From: an uncultured Collinsella sp.
GTDB lineage: Bacteria; Actinomycetota; Coriobacteriia; Coriobacteriales; Coriobacteriaceae
Direction of reading: 5' to 3'
Length of the DNA: 7,317 bases
NCBI GenBank assembly: GCA_900544385.1
Contig: UQVD01000094.1
Span: forward strand, 1 to 7,317
Shown: positions 6,569 to 7,317 of the stretch, in pieces
How positions within the stretch are numbered: the first letter of the stretch is position 1
Layout of the letters: each line of letters begins with the position of its first letter
Notes under the pieces: model-generated
The model's input: the letters and a program-made list of their open reading frames with translations, nothing else
What the model was told of the DNA's origin: nothing
Databases searched by the model: none
Position numbers and translations under genes: made by a program

Positions 6569-7108
6569 CTATGCTCCTAGCGTATCTTGCGAAGCATCGC
6601 CCAGGTGCTCCGTCAATGCCGAATTCTGAAGCTGCTCAAGCTCATCTAAAACAGAGCGAACCTCTTTAAATGTCTGCGCTACGCGTTTCTTGGTGCTCAC
6701 CTTTTCCTCTTTTGGCTTAGGCCGAGCATATTCGGTAATCGCGATGGCATTCGCAACGGCTAAGTCTCCTGTAATCGTAATGGAAAGAGCGACCTCAACA
6801 ACACCCAGCTCTTGAGCGATCTCGAGAGCACGGCCCGAAAGCAACACCTTCGGTTTGCCGAGTTTATCACGCGTTACCGAAACATCCTTGCGACCCACGC
6901 CTTGACTAAAACCCGTGCCGAGAGCTTTAAGCACCGCCTCGCGCGATGCAAAGCGGCTCGCATAGTGAGCGGCGGGGCGCGATGATGCATCGCAATACGC
7001 ACGCTCTTCTTCGGTAAACACACGCCGAGCAAACGACGGCGTCTTTTCAAGAATTGATTTCATGCGGGAAATCTCGACGATATCAACGCCGATACCAGCT
7101 TCAGCCAT
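6569..7108 (-). CDS. acpS: Holo-[acyl-carrier-protein] synthase with C-terminal extension
   Basis: The enzyme moves 4'-phosphopantetheine from coenzyme A to the serine of apo-ACP, activating it for fatty-acid synthesis. Motifs: GIGVDIVEISRM at 5-16 with metal-binding Asp9; RRVFTEEER at 28-36; RFASREAVLKALGTGF at 52-67 with metal-binding Glu57; LGKP at 83-86; and the C-terminal strand block LSITITGDLAVANAI at 108-122. The catalytic core ends near residue 127, as in ordinary AcpS. A further ~50 residues follow: a basic stretch (RPKPKEEKVSTKKR) and a probable helix (AQTFKEVRSVLDELEQLQ). The position often occupied by His in a Ser-x-Ser-His motif is Ile112; E. coli AcpS also lacks this His, so activity is still expected. 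The start is the ATG at 7108, 5 nt after GGAGG. The ATG 12 nt upstream (7120) overlaps that ribosome site and has none of its own. First gene of the operon. Confidence 0.95.
   Translation of the reverse strand: MAEAGIGVDIVEISRMKSILEKTPSFARRVFTEEERAYCDASSRPAAHYASRFASREAVLKALGTGFSQGVGRKDVSVTRDKLGKPKVLLSGRALEIAQELGVVEVALSITITGDLAVANAIAITEYARPKPKEEKVSTKKRVAQTFKEVRSVLDELEQLQNSALTEHLGDASQDTLGA
6574..6578 (-). promoter_or_regulatory. Shine-Dalgarno site of nnr inside the acpS 3' end
   Basis: AGGAG on the minus strand lies within the last sense codons of acpS, 5 nt before the nnr ATG at 6568. The acpS TAG and the nnr ATG are contiguous, so terminating ribosomes can restart immediately. Confidence 0.75.
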
Positions 7109-7113
7109 GTTCA

Positions 7114-7118
7114 CCTCC
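7114..7118 (-). promoter_or_regulatory. Shine-Dalgarno site that fixes the acpS start
   Basis: GGAGG (within GGAGGTGA) on the minus strand lies 5 nt before the ATG at 7108. It directly follows the upstream ATG at 7120, which therefore cannot use it, so the shorter 179-residue AcpS is preferred. Confidence 0.85.
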
Positions 7119-7137
7119 ATATTGCACAGACTAAGTT

Positions 7138-7167
7138 ATTGTAGCCCGTTCACAGAAGATGCGACAA
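7138..7167 (-). promoter_or_regulatory. Candidate proximal promoter of the operon
   Basis: On the minus strand, TTGTCG (7167-7162) and TACAAT (7143-7138) are separated by 18 bp, matching the sigma-70/SigA consensus at 4/6 and 5/6 positions. A start near 7131 would give a short leader of about 20 nt before the acpS ATG. It lies downstream of the terminator at 7218-7248, as expected for the operon promoter. Judged by eye only. Confidence 0.55.
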
Positions 7168-7173
7168 ACGAGG

Positions 7174-7203
7174 GTTATAAAACACAGCTACTATGTGAGA
7201 CAA
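7174..7203 (-). promoter_or_regulatory. Candidate distal promoter of the operon
   Basis: On the minus strand, TTGTCT (7203-7198) and TATAAC (7179-7174) are also 18 bp apart, again about 4/6 and 5/6 to consensus. It lies 36 bp upstream of the proximal candidate. A loose CACA/TGTG dyad falls in its spacer. It may be a second tandem promoter or a chance match. Confidence 0.4.
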
Positions 7204-7217
7204 AAGCCCGTAAACGC

Positions 7218-7248
7218 AAAAAAGGGGGAGGCCGCGAGGCCCCCCCTT
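7218..7248 (-). terminator. Intrinsic terminator of the upstream minus-strand transcript
   Basis: On the minus strand a nine-pair GC-rich stem (7238-7246 with 7225-7233, one G-U pair) closes a UCGC tetraloop and is followed by a C and six T residues (7223-7218). This is a textbook rho-independent terminator pointing towards acpS. It isolates the operon from whatever lies to the right of the window. Confidence 0.85.
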
Positions 7249-7249
7249 C

Positions 7250-7317
7250 TCAGTTCAAGCGTACGGCTCGGTGCCGTCCACCGGTCAGCGGCGCCCTGGC
7301 CTCCCACGGGCTGACCC
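7250..7317 (-). other. 3' end of an upstream transcript, cut by the window edge: structured RNA or protein C-terminus
   Basis: The last 68 nt precede the terminator and I do not recognise them. One minus-strand frame is open from the edge to a TGA at 7250-7252, giving 21 codons ending PLTGGRHRAVRLN, which could be a protein C-terminus. Alternatively the stretch could be the end of a non-coding RNA, because it is rich in inverted repeats: a perfect 7-bp pair at 7283-7289/7310-7316, and two overlapping 5-bp hairpins at 7263-7277 and 7269-7283. It lacks the signature sequences of SRP RNA, tmRNA and RNase P RNA, though only a fragment is visible. Confidence 0.3.

Noticed and set aside
7263..7283. 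T-box-like string (GGTGG...CACC) before the right-hand terminator
   Set aside because: It does not match the conserved AGGGTGGNACCGCG core, and the gene after the terminator has its own promoter and is not an aminoacyl-tRNA synthetase or amino-acid gene.

Overview
The window carries six consecutive genes, all on the minus strand. They look like one polycistronic operon read from right to left: acpS - nnr - alr - a family-4 uracil-DNA glycosylase gene - tsaE - a tsaB/rimI/tsaD triple fusion. Base composition is GC-rich, start sites have AGGAG-type Shine-Dalgarno sequences, and the order alr-tsaE-tsaB-rimI-tsaD is the classical actinobacterial one (as in Mycobacterium tuberculosis, where groES follows). 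The three-way TsaB-RimI-TsaD fusion and the sequence flavour suggest a Coriobacteriia member, possibly Collinsella or a relative. That assignment is from recall of the family and is not tested here.

Layout from the 5' end of the operon: positions 7250-7317 hold the end of an upstream minus-strand transcript (structured RNA or a protein C-terminus), closed by a strong intrinsic terminator at 7218-7248. Positions 7109-7217 hold two candidate sigma-70-type promoters. Then follow acpS (6569-7108), nnr (4952-6568), alr (3804-4949), the UDG gene (3175-3795), tsaE (2656-3162) and the fusion gene (285-2669). Junctions are a stop directly abutting the next start (acpS/nnr), gaps of 2, 8 and 12 nt, and a 14-nt overlap (tsaE/tsaB). 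There is no room for internal terminators, and translational coupling is likely. The 284 nt left of the operon hold no convincing gene but three strong hairpins.

Functionally these are housekeeping genes: AcpS activates acyl carrier protein; Nnr repairs hydrated NAD(P)H; Alr makes D-alanine for peptidoglycan; the glycosylase removes uracil from DNA; TsaE, TsaB and TsaD install the threonylcarbamoyl group of t6A37 in ANN-decoding tRNAs; the embedded RimI domain acetylates protein N-termini (classically ribosomal protein bS18). TsaC/Sua5, which makes the threonylcarbamoyl-AMP substrate, is not in the window.

I see no mobile element, CRISPR array, tRNA or defence system. The points most worth a second look are the triple fusion, a roughly 50-residue C-terminal tail on AcpS, the glycosylase gene inserted into the alr-tsaE junction, the unidentified structured sequence at the right edge, and the hairpin-rich left end.
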